A stretch of DNA of 64,000 bases, from NCBI GenBank assembly GCA_024516155.1, contig JAJJXM010000002.1, positions 1,178,001 to 1,242,000 on the forward strand. The letters run 5' to 3'. How positions within the stretch are numbered: position 1 is the stretch's first letter; each line of letters starts with the position of its first letter. The DNA is from Pyronema omphalodes (Eukaryota; Ascomycota; Pezizomycetes; Pezizales; Pyronemataceae). This document shows, piece by piece, positions 22,761 to 32,350 of the stretch. The position numbers were made by a program, and so were the translations under genes. Below the pieces are notes generated by a model. It was not told where the DNA came from. It searched no databases and saw only the letters and a list, made by a program, of their open reading frames with translations.

Positions 22761-23175
22761 CTTCTCTTCTTTGTAGTGTACAATATTTGGGATTTTTATT
22801 TTTCTTCTTCTTTTTTATTTTTTATTTTTATTTTTCTTGCGTTATCTTTTGCTTCACTTTCGGGTTGATGGGGGGGGGGGGGGGGTGTTTTTTTTTTTTT
22901 TGTGGGGGGTGGGGGGTGTTTTTTTTTTGTGGGTTGCCGCTGTTGTCGCTGTTGTTTGGTAAAAGGTTGATTTGTGTTGGTTTATGATGTGGTTAAATTA
23001 AGCGATGAAAATTTCGGGGGGTTTGTTTGGGGAATATAGATGGATTTTATAGGGGGTTTTTCTAGATATTGGATGCTCGGGATAATAGAGAAAATAGACA
23101 ACGTACCATTCAAAATCTCATGTTCTTGATCTGTCATCTATCATCCATCATCCATCATAAATTCCATATACACCA

Positions 23176-23330
23176 CAAATGACAAAATCCCACTCTACAA
23201 ATCACAAAATCCCACTACACATACAAAAATCCCACTACACATACAAAACATCCCCTAGAAACCAAATCAAACCAAATCAAATCAAATCAAACCAAACCAA
23301 ACCAAACCAAACCAAACCAAACCAAAAGAT
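23176..23330. repeat. AAATCCCACT and (AAACC/AAATC)n repeats
   Basis: Three imperfect copies of CACTACACATACAAAAATCC-like units (23180-23255) precede an AAATC/AAACC pentamer array (about 23262-23323). Confidence 0.8.
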
Positions 23331-23515
23331 CCCAATTCAGACCCTGAACCGAACCGGGCCTAGACCTAGTAAATTTTACTATGTACATAGGTATGTAAAA
23401 GTATATTCAATGAGTTTACGTGCAGGGCAGTATTGGAATTTAGTGATGTACTTTAGATGTGTGGTTTTTGCAGTTTTTGCAGTTTGAAGCCTGTGGGTGG
23501 GAGGTATTGTATTGT

Positions 23516-23648
23516 ATTTGGATGGTTGGATGGTTGGATGGTTGGATTATTGGATGGTTGGATGGTTGGATGGTTGGATGGTTGGATTAGAGGTGATTGG
23601 ATGGTTGGATGGTTGGATGGTTGGATGGTTGGATTATTGGATGGTTGG
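23516..23648. repeat. TGGATGGT octamer minisatellite
   Basis: About 15 copies of GGATGGTT, interrupted by TGGATTATTGG and GATTAGAGGTGATT variants that recur in the same order, suggesting duplication of a larger block of about 65 bp. Confidence 0.85.
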
Positions 23649-25115
23649 GTTCGTGCATTTGGAATCACTCGGACTGGAGCAAGCAGGGGAAGCGAGGAAG
23701 TGAGGGAAGTGAGGGATGGGGGTGAATGGCGGAATAGAGTGAGTAGGAGAATAGAGTGAGTGGGGAATGAGGGATAACATAAACGCCCAGCCCTCCGCCT
23801 ACATTGCCTCGATGGGCCTTTGGTTGAGATATCGGGAAATTAAGAGGATTTAGCTGGAAGGTACTACATGTTCAAAGTAAAGGAAAAATAGGTTGGAATA
23901 GTAACTGGCCAATTTGCCAACTTGTCAACTTGCCCAGGCACTGTAGGCTGTGTCTTCCGGCGAAAGATTGTTTGATAGCCTCAGAAGTTAGAATGAGCGT
24001 ATATTTTTGTGATTTATGATTGATATAAGGTGTAATAGAAGGTGTAATATCCTTCTTGGTTGCTTATGTCGGTGTAAAAATAGCGGGTGTAAAAATATTA
24101 GACCATAACGGTTTATATCGAAATCCTGCTGGTGAAAAGAGTTTTCATACATAGCCGGTTTTTACTTGAATAGTGGACCGTGGTATAGAGATATTTTTTG
24201 GATTGAGATTTAGGTTTGAATGCGGTAGAGCCGTCGATGGGTCAATCAAGATAAAGCTTCTTTCGTTACCGGTACGTAAATTTTTAGTCAAAAGTTCGTG
24301 GAAAGGATTATTTGTATTGGTTATTTCATAGCTTGCTCCAAAGTCCGGAAAATAGGATATCGGATGAAAACTATATATTACCATATCATACCGATTTATG
24401 GAGTTGAAACTTCGTATTGACCATTCTATGTCGTATCATTGTTTTGGCCTACTCCTAAACTATCCTTCTTACCTGCCCTTGATGCACGAGACATATTTTA
24501 CAATCTTTCGTTTTATGCTGCTTCTGCTTGGCATACTGCCTATACACCTCGGGGATTGAAATGTGGCCCTGAAATTACTGTGTAATACACCATCTCCATA
24601 AAGATTACACGGAAACCTGAGCAATAGACTCAAAACGTGTATATTCTTCATACTTCCCTCTATTATCATAATTTCTGGGATTTCGTTGATATGAATTGGG
24701 GACTTCCTGGAGCTCCTGATACTTAGAGAATTGGTCTAAGTAGTCCATATATGGGTTGGAGCTTGCCATGGCGAAATATTCCAGATTATTTTATAGAGTG
24801 GTACTGAGGGTTCTATTTTCTTGGCTTCTTTTATTTGCCATTTTCTTGTGACGTGGTTCCCTCCTCTCGACCCTTCTCAACACCATCACGCCTCAGAATC
24901 CGGTGAATCACCATTTCTGGACCCACCCCACCTTCCAATAGAGTCCAATGACGTAAGCGGAGGGCGGTTATGTATGGTGGGTGCAGCATATATGTACATT
25001 CCATTCATATGAGTCATGCTACTGATATCCCTGTCAGTAGCATCCCAGTACTGTACGGCGTATGTAAAAGCCCACCGTTAGACCTCGTCACGTCACGACG
25101 TCGCGTCCTCAGACA

Positions 25116-25121
25116 ACGCGT
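25116..25121 (+). promoter_or_regulatory. MluI cell-cycle box-like ACGCGT upstream of the H4 variant
   Basis: ACGCGT lies about 138 bp upstream of the histone start codon, next to CGTCACGTCACGACGTCGCG. ACGCGT is the core bound by fungal MBF at the G1/S transition. A role here is inferred from sequence only. Confidence 0.35.
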
Positions 25122-25258
25122 CTAGAGACCTGACCAGCTCGCTCAACACCGGCATCACGCGAGCCTTTCGCGTCTCAATAAAGCTTAACGAAGCTTATTA
25201 AGGCCCGCGATTCGATAAAACTCCCCGCATAACGACGACTAGTTCCCTCAAAGACGCC

Positions 25259-26262
25259 ATGGCTCGCACCCCGACTACCGCCACCAAGGCTCCCGGAGGC
25301 CGTCTCTTCACCGGTGGCAAATCTATTGCGACAAGAACCCCCAGTGCTAGAATCTCTGGGGCTGGCCTTGCGCCTGCTACTCCGGCTCCGGCGCCTGAAG
25401 CTACTCCTACTACCGCTCGTAGATCTATGGGCGGTAAATCGAACCTCAGTGGAAGAAGAGGTCCTAGGGGTGCTGGACTTGGGAAGAGTATTCCCGGCCG
25501 TGGAATTGGCGCGGGACTTCTCAGAAGACACCGCCGCAAGATTGCCAAGGACAGCATTATGGGCATTAGTAAGTACTCTCGAAATAGCGGAGAGAAGAAT
25601 TTACCACCCCACTGTAGATCCATTCCTGTAATGGTAGGAGAGGATTTACTGGCGGTGTGGGTAACAGTGTTTAAGAAACCCCCGGGGCACCAAACCGCAG
25701 GTGTTTCAAAGGAATCTGATGAACCGCAGCTAACATTCAACAGCTAAACCGGATCTTCGCCGCCTCGCCCGCCGTGGAGGTGTAAAGCGCATGTCCATCA
25801 GCGTTTACCCCGAGATGCGTCTAGCTATGAAGAGCTACATGACCACTATTCTTCGAGACTGCGTTGTGTTCCTTGAGCATGCAAACCGCAAGACAGTCAC
25901 TGTTTACGATGTGGCTTATGCTTTGAAGCGGGTATGTTTGTGTCTTTCTTTCCATGTGATGAAGTTGTAAAAATGGCTATATGGACATACTGGGAACTTT
26001 TACGGGCTGAAAAAGCCTGTAGATACTTCCTGGCTGTCATTGAGCCAAAAGACCCGCATTGTGTTCAAGGGGTCGAAGATACCCATCTTTTCAAAGGCGG
26101 AAAAAACTCGTCCGTGGGGATTTGTATGAATTTGAGGCTAACGAAAACAACCAGATGGGCCGTACTCTATACGGATTTGACCACCCCGACAAGCCCGAGA
26201 AGCGTGGTCCCAAAGTTCCCATCATCGCCGCAGCTGGCAAAGCCATCAAGCTGTCTCTTTGA
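25259..26262 (+). CDS. divergent histone H4 variant with extended tails
   Basis: Three exons, 25259-25568, 25744-25931 and 26155-26262, encode 201 residues against 103 in canonical H4. Introns are 175 and 223 nt, each with GCTAAC just before the acceptor. Residues 104-174 align without gaps to H4 residues 30-100 at roughly 60% identity by eye: KPDLRRLARRGGVKRMS, EHANRKTVTVYDVAYALKR and GRTLYGF. The histone fold and DNA-contacting arginines are therefore kept. Residues 1-103 replace the short H4 tail; only GLGK (74-77) and RRHRRK (89-94) recall it, and the K16 position is Arg. A 27-residue C-terminal tail (DHPDKPEKRG...IKLSL) follows where H4 ends in GG. Neurospora is known to carry a divergent H4 variant (hH4v), so this is probably its counterpart. 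Canonical H4 presumably lies elsewhere. Confidence 0.92.
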
Positions 26263-26801
26263 ATACCAAATATTTCTTAACCCCACAAAAAAAACAAAAA
26301 CGAAAAGGGAGCTAAGACACGATTAATGCACCTCTTCTTATTTCTTAAGCATCTTGTCCGGGTTTTATTGTTTTTGTTTTGTTTTTTTCTAAAGAATTAT
26401 AATCTCCAGTTCTGTGTAATGCCCTTGAATGGCAAAGATCAACGAACCAGGTGTGATGACCAATGGTAGTTTTGTACCAGGAACGAAAACCTGGCATTAG
26501 AAGCACCTCTGATACATCTCGGCAACCTTCGCAACCACACCAGGTTACCCGGATCCTGCAATAGCCAATATGTAGGCATTACAACAAAGCGGGGTGGGAA
26601 CTGAGCAGTGTTCGAAACCCGATTTTTTTTTAAGGTCGATGGCATTTCACATGTTTCTGTCACTTGCAGGCACCGTAATCGTGCTCGAGAAAGTAGCAGG
26701 TCGTTCGCACTGCAGTTAGCATCTATAAAACAAGACAATTTCGCTGTCCATTTTGAATTCTGTAATCGCTGCTTGATACGACCGCCGTGATGAGTAACAG
26801 A

Positions 26802-26995
26802 GGAAAAGGGTAGGTGCTCCCCGAAGCAACATACTTGCGCCTGTGATTCTGTTTACCTTCAGTGTGACTGACTAGTGAAAGCAGACGGAATGGATCAGTG
26901 ATAGGAAAAATAGGTGAGTGCTCCCCGAAGCAACATACTTGCCCCGGTGATTGTTTCGAACTTCAGTGTGACTAACAAGTGCAAAATATCGCAGA
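26802..26995. repeat. pair of imperfect direct repeats of about 75 bp
   Basis: Two copies share GTGCTCCCCGAAGCAACATA, then CTTG, a diverged spacer and CTTCAGTGTGACT. They start at about 26814 and 26928, a period near 100 bp with small indels. The copies do not encode anything recognisable. Confidence 0.75.
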
Positions 26996-27523
26996 CCCAT
27001 AACTCAGGTAAACCATTAAACGTTCTGGAAGTCACACATCCAGATAATAATTGGTAGGTAAGCTAAAGGTCCACTCCAAATCCCAGAGAAATATCAAACT
27101 CGAAGCACAATGTCATATATCTAACCCAGATAACTACAGGGCATGTATCACCACCGAAGTTATATCTGTTATTCGAGGCCGGGAACACTACAGGCGAGGA
27201 ATGGAGGGGAGCTCTTGGAGGAAACCTTCTCAGAGGGTTTGTATTTTCTTATTTTTACTCTTGTACTACTGCAAATGTACATATATCAAATAAGTCAATT
27301 TTTGAAATCATATGAAGCATATTGGGCACATATTTTCAGATATATCTTGAGGAAATGTCACCTTGAATGTGTATCCAACGTACTTTTGATATGAGTAGGT
27401 AAACATTGAGAATAACTACAAACAGTGACTCAGTTAGAGATATAAAGTTTTGGGTTCTTTACGTTGGTTATATATTGATACTTATGGAGAACTTACCAGC
27501 GGTGCATGCTTTCTTTTTTATTT

Positions 27524-27735
27524 TCATTCTTATTTTTATTGTCATTTTCATTATCATTTTCGTTCTTATTTTCATTCTTATTTTCATTCTTATTTTCATT
27601 CTTATTTTCATTCTTATTTTCATTCTTATTTTCATTCTTATTTTCATTCTTATTTTCATTCTTATTTTCATTCTTATTTTCATTCTTATTTTCATTCTTA
27701 AAATTTCATTCTTATTTTCATTCTTATTTTCATTC
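27524..27735. repeat. ATTTTCATTCTT 12-bp tandem array
   Basis: About 16 near-perfect 12-mer copies. It leads into an ATTGTCGTTTTT 12-mer array, so two related dodecamer families lie side by side. Because 12 is a multiple of 3, all frames stay open and give spurious periodic proteins such as FIL-IFIL. Confidence 0.9.
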
Positions 27736-27832
27736 TAATTTTTATTGTCGTTTTTATTGTCGTTTTTATTGTCGTTTTTATTGTCATTTTTATTGTCGTT
27801 TTTATTGTCGTTTTCATTTTTATTTTCATTCC
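27736..27832. repeat. ATTGTCGTTTTT 12-bp tandem array
   Basis: About seven copies of a 12-mer related to the preceding array, ending in the TTTTCATTTTTATTTTCATT transition. Confidence 0.85.
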
Positions 27833-29294
27833 AAATTCTACATTGTCAAGTCGACTTTTCAGTGTAAGGCTGAGAATATGTCTTCCTGTCGGACACTTTG
27901 TCAAGCCTAGATTTTCCTGATTGATGATAGTTTTTGAGCACACTTGAGAGATTCTTAGATAAATTGAAGGATATTCCCGTACAAGCTTACTGAAGGCGAT
28001 GGTTTATTTTGAAAGACTACAGAAAAATCAAAAAGAGAAAAGATTGCTAAAGTTGGCTAGAAATATATTTTTCCCATAAATGCATCAACGAAGACAAACA
28101 CAGTACGCAGCACCATAGTCCAATGAACGCATGGAGTACTGAAGTTCTCTATGAGAACTATGTATACTAGATAATATTTTTCGCCTCAAAGTCGGAACTA
28201 GCTGTAGCCTCTATCGGGGTCTTTCTCCGTTACGAAGGCACTGGTCATGAACTCATGAACTGACCTAGTCACCATCTTTAGGCACGAGTAAGAGACTATT
28301 CCTGATCATGGTTGAAATAGAGATTTTAGAAAGCGATTCACTACGAGCAGAAACATTATTTTGCCTACTCAGAATAAATTTTGCCTTTCAAACACTGTTG
28401 GCTCCATAGATTGTCGAGTGAATGTAGATTCCCATTCACGCAGCCAATCTTACAACTTTTAACAGCCGTGAAGAACTGACGTTGGATTGCATCACAATTT
28501 ATCATCTCAGATTTACACAAGGCTTCCTCGTGTCTGACGGATGCAACATGCACGGTTGTTAGTTTTGAAGGATAATACTGATTTTACCACTGGGAATATT
28601 AGCCGGCCACCAAGCACACAATCTCTTGTGTCTCCTATGGTGACCATAGATAACTACCGGTTACATATCTATCTATGAAGATCTTCATTTTACATACATA
28701 AACAACCAAAAGTGAAGATCCAAACATCTGAAGGTTCAAAAATTCGTACTTTATTCCTTAACACCCCTCCACCAGACTGAGCAGTCTCACGGGGTCAATG
28801 TATATCTATCGAAATCCCTGCCTGTCTGGCCAGCTGAATTAATATCTGAGCTAAGCTACCTTTATCCATATCACCCATTCACAATCCTCATATACCATAT
28901 ATATGCCATATGCACATACCGCAGCAGTAGCATCCAGTGTTCAGCCACATATGTGCACTCCCCAGTTCTCCACGTGATGTACATACATAGTGCAGGTGCA
29001 ATAAAGGGGGGGGGGGGGGTGCACTTACGCACCTCACTTTTTTCCCTTACTGCCTACATACACTCAACATGCATATCCTAATTCACTTTTTGTTCGCCTA
29101 CGGACGTCGGCAAATACATACACATAACACGTCACTAGTTACTGGTTACTGATACAAAGCCATAAAGCCTCAAAGCCATACAGCCATACAGCCATAAGCC
29201 AGGGATGCATATCAATTTTTGTCACGGGAACATTCCGAGGACCCAGGGGAGGGAATCAACACCCTGGCTCCCTTGCTTTGATTTGTTTGATTTG

Positions 29295-29347
29295 TTTGCT
29301 TGGGGTGTTTCCCTTGTTTCCCTTGTTTCCCTTGTTTCCCTTGTTTC
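29295..29347. repeat. TTTGATTTG / GTTTCCCTT short repeats
   Basis: Four perfect TTGTTTCCC units follow two TTTGTTTGA/C units, next to a subterminal-looking pyrimidine asymmetry. Confidence 0.7.
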
Positions 29348-30181
29348 GCGTATGCTTACTTAAAGTGGAGAACTGGGTGCTGGGGATGATAAGATAGGAG
29401 ATAGGCTAGGATATGTACTGACGGTTGTGGTTGTGATTGTAACTTGTGGTTATGTTTATCCATATGGATGCGTGTTTTGTTGTTCTGAGAGTGGGTTGAA
29501 TTGAGGATATGGAGGGGAGATTACCGATGTCTTGGAAATTGAGCTATGGTTGAGGGGATCGTTATCTATCGGTGATATTACCATACCTTTGTTGACGGAA
29601 GATACAGAGATACAGAGACGCGGATAATATCTGTTGAATGTAGTCATATGATTGGAATATTAGGTGGCCATCATGAGTTGGAATATATGATGAAACCATT
29701 TTATAGAACGGGGGATAGCTATTTCTGAATATCTAAGTGTCTACTCTAAAAAATTCAAGTGCTGGACAAATGATATTTTAGAGCTTAGAGTCTACAATTT
29801 TTTCAGCATTACTGAGGATATATGTATGTATCATATCACCAGTGGGGATATTGCCTCCGACGTTGATTCAAGCTCTCACATCAACCTGGATTCCTAGGGT
29901 AACAGGGTAACGAAGTAGGGTATAGGTCATGGTAGGGTTTTGCAGATCATCTTATTCCCTGAAGATCGTCAAGCTTTACTCGTATGTAATAAACCAAGAA
30001 AGTAAACAGAAGGGGCTAGCCTCTCCATTTCAATGATCATGGAGCACTTTCCTTTCTGGATTTCAGATTATCGAAGCTTCATAACCTATCCTAAGCCGTG
30101 TTTAAGCTCTTCTAAATTCCGAATGAGGAAGCCCAAGGGTTAGAGACGGGTAAAGTCTTTCCAAATACACTTTTTCCCTTT

Positions 30182-30367
30182 TTGAATTCAGGCAACTTCG
30201 GAAGCTTGGTGGATGTTTATGCACCTGGGATTGTTTTCGATTCGCGAGCTGCTGCTGCTGATGTTGCTATGTACATACAGGGAGTCCAAATGCAGGAAAT
30301 GGCGTCATATGTCTCGAATTCTTCAAGCATTGGACGTCTAGGTATCATATGGCTATACATACCCTAG
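30182..30367 (+). pseudogene. possible subtilisin (peptidase S8) relic
   Basis: A 62-codon open stretch without a usable ATG contains NFGSLVDVYAPGI, which closely recalls the conserved S8 segment before the catalytic-Ser region (typical pattern NFG..VDVYAPG). Then comes SRAAAADVAMYIQGVQMQEMASYVSN, which vaguely follows the usual SGT-x-MASPxVAG block, but the catalytic SGTSMA motif itself is not intact. An acceptor-like GAATTCAG lies just before the homologous part. No upstream catalytic Asp or His blocks were found nearby, so this looks like a fragment. Confidence 0.35.
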
Positions 30368-31043
30368 ATCTATTTCTATGACAGAAATACAGACAACCTT
30401 AGGATTGGGACTGCATGGGATGGCTACTTCGCTTTGGTTCCCGTTTCCGCGAGACATGCGAGCAACGTGCGAGCCATATTTGATGGGAAGGTGGTAATAT
30501 GTGGTATGTAAGTTTGTGGCATCGTCCTGAATAACCACTGTGTACTGGTAGCTAGCTAGCCAGAAAGTTAGTTGGCTGGGGAAAAATCGGACTCGACCTC
30601 GTGTATCTTGTAAAAACTACGGTTGTTTCATAATTGTTTTTTCGGATGGCAGATCCCCGGGAAACCCACCTAGAGGTACATACTACATGCCGATCCGCGG
30701 ATCAAAGCCGATGAGGTTTTTAAATCCCGTGATTTCGGGGAAAAAATGGTTTGGCTATAGCCTATAGCATCGTATGAAAGTTCGTGGGGGTGGAATTGAT
30801 TTGAATATGTATGTTGGGATTCAAGCTTCTTTCTTTGGCCTGGGTATCTCGTTGTTTTCACCGGGGCTGGCTCCGTCTCGTCTCGTCTCGTCCGAAGGTA
30901 CATATGACTTCGAGATACAGACTGTAGACGCATACACGTCCCACCGTGTCTCTCCGTGTCGTACGCGGCATTTCGGGGCGGGGTCGGCGGTGGGGGGTTT
31001 GTCCTGGGGTGCACCGCTGCCGAAGTCACCGGCCCGGATACAA

Positions 31044-31058
31044 CTACCCGGTTAACCG
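31044..31058. repeat. CCGGTTAACCGG palindrome
   Basis: Perfect 12-bp inverted repeat within CCCGGTTAACCGGTGAG. It may be a dyad binding site or chance. Confidence 0.5.
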
Positions 31059-32313
31059 GTGAGATATGCAGGTTCCAAAGTCAGTGTGATTGGAAACTTG
31101 AAACATCAACAAAACTTGGCTCGGAGAATATTTACCCGGGGTGAAAAGTAAGTTCGTGACTCACCGCCGCTCATCAGAGTCGTTGCGGGGTGCGGAGGAT
31201 AGGCGGCGTTTGCGGAGGTTGCGCGGAGTGAGTGTTAGGTCATGGAGCATCATTCGCATTGCGTGGAATGAGTGGCAGAACGTGACTGGGAAATGGAGGA
31301 GATGGAAATGGAGGTGGAAATGAAACATAGCCCATCGGCTCTTGAGCAACGAAAGCCTCTGTGGAGGTTATCCCCACGTTCGGACTTTGTTCTCCATCAT
31401 CCACTTTGTTTCACTTTTGCACTCTCGCTTCTCTTCACTTTGTGTATTTCAACAGCGAACCGAATAACGCCTCAGACTCTCGGGGTTCGCCTTCTCGAAT
31501 TGCACCTCGCTAAGGCCGTTTGCTTACTTTGCTTCGTTTCTCAGCAGTATCGAAGCCTGTTTCGGAACATGCTCACGAGGACATGAAGAAGTTTATGCAG
31601 CTGGGATGTTTTCATGAAGTGGAGATGTTGAAAGATGGGACGGCAAACGGATACCGAGATGATTGACATGATTGATTATCCATTCTGTACTCGCGTATAC
31701 AGACATTAGCTAATACCCGCTCCAGGATCCTCAAAAAGGAAGCAATCAAAGTATCCGTCGCCAGTAAATAATGGGAATAGCAAACGCCTTGTAAAATAAG
31801 GTTACCGATCTGTTCTAGAACCAAAACATCTCAATTCTCCACCTTGAGATCTTTCGAATAAAAATGGAAACTTTCCATCTCCGGATCTGAAATAAGCTTT
31901 GAGGACTACTCTTGGCTATCTCCGGCTGCTCTAGGCTCTGTCCCTGTGGATCCTTCGCCCCCTTCGGACCCTGCGATCTTTTTCTGGTCCTCGCCGCCGC
32001 CTTTCAAGGCTACGGCTTTCGGCAAGTTGGTATTACGAGGCCAAGCGAACCAGCGCTTAACACACGAAAAAAGCGCGGCCCTTCGAGAAAGGGAAAACAA
32101 CTCGCATGACGTCGAGACCTTGCGAACCTTGGGAACCATGATAATAAATAACTCGACTATTATATCTGGATTAGGCAATGAGGTACCTCTATGGCGTTTT
32201 TTATGCACCGTCATTGGAAGGTCTGATGATACAATACGGATAGCGTGGGCTTCTGATTACCTTAAGGAGCTTTAACGAGCCTTGCGGACTTTTACGGCGT
32301 GTTTCAAACCCTA

Positions 32314-32350
32314 TCAAACCTTGTCGGAATATGTCGAGCAAGGTTTTGCA
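32314..32350. repeat. imperfect hairpin CAAACCTTGTCG...CGAGCAAGGTTTTG
   Basis: Two arms of about 12 bases that pair with one or two mismatches around a GAATATGT loop. The neighbourhood repeats related words (CCTTGCGAACCTTGGG at 32.12 kb and TTTTGCAGGACGTCGC at 32.37 kb). Confidence 0.5.

Larger units (their letters stand above)
22587..25258. other. intergenic, microsatellite-rich; H4-variant promoter at the right end
   Basis: No gene supported over about 2.7 kb. It holds T- and G-rich tracts (22610-22945), AAACC- and TGGATGGT-type arrays (listed separately) and AT-rich unique sequence. The frames inside it are translations of simple repeats. The last 180 bp are GC-richer and form the promoter of the histone gene. 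Confidence 0.5.

Noticed and set aside
23453..23759. ORFs with WLDGWMVG and HPTIQPSN repeats
   Set aside because: Translations of the TGGATGGT array.
26040..26160. Reading exon 3 of the H4 variant as a separate 67-codon gene starting at 26059
   Set aside because: The part before 26155 is intron-like with GCTAAC and ACAACCAG, and the H4 alignment continues exactly from KR|MGRTLYGF.
27406..27943. Plus- and minus-strand ORFs with FILIFIL, HSYFHSYF or MKIRMKIR repeats
   Set aside because: Products of the 12-bp arrays, which keep all frames open.
31906..32275. Opposing ORFs of about 105 codons on both strands with coding-like texture
   Set aside because: Neither strand is clearly better and no family is recognised; left as part of the gene-poor interval.
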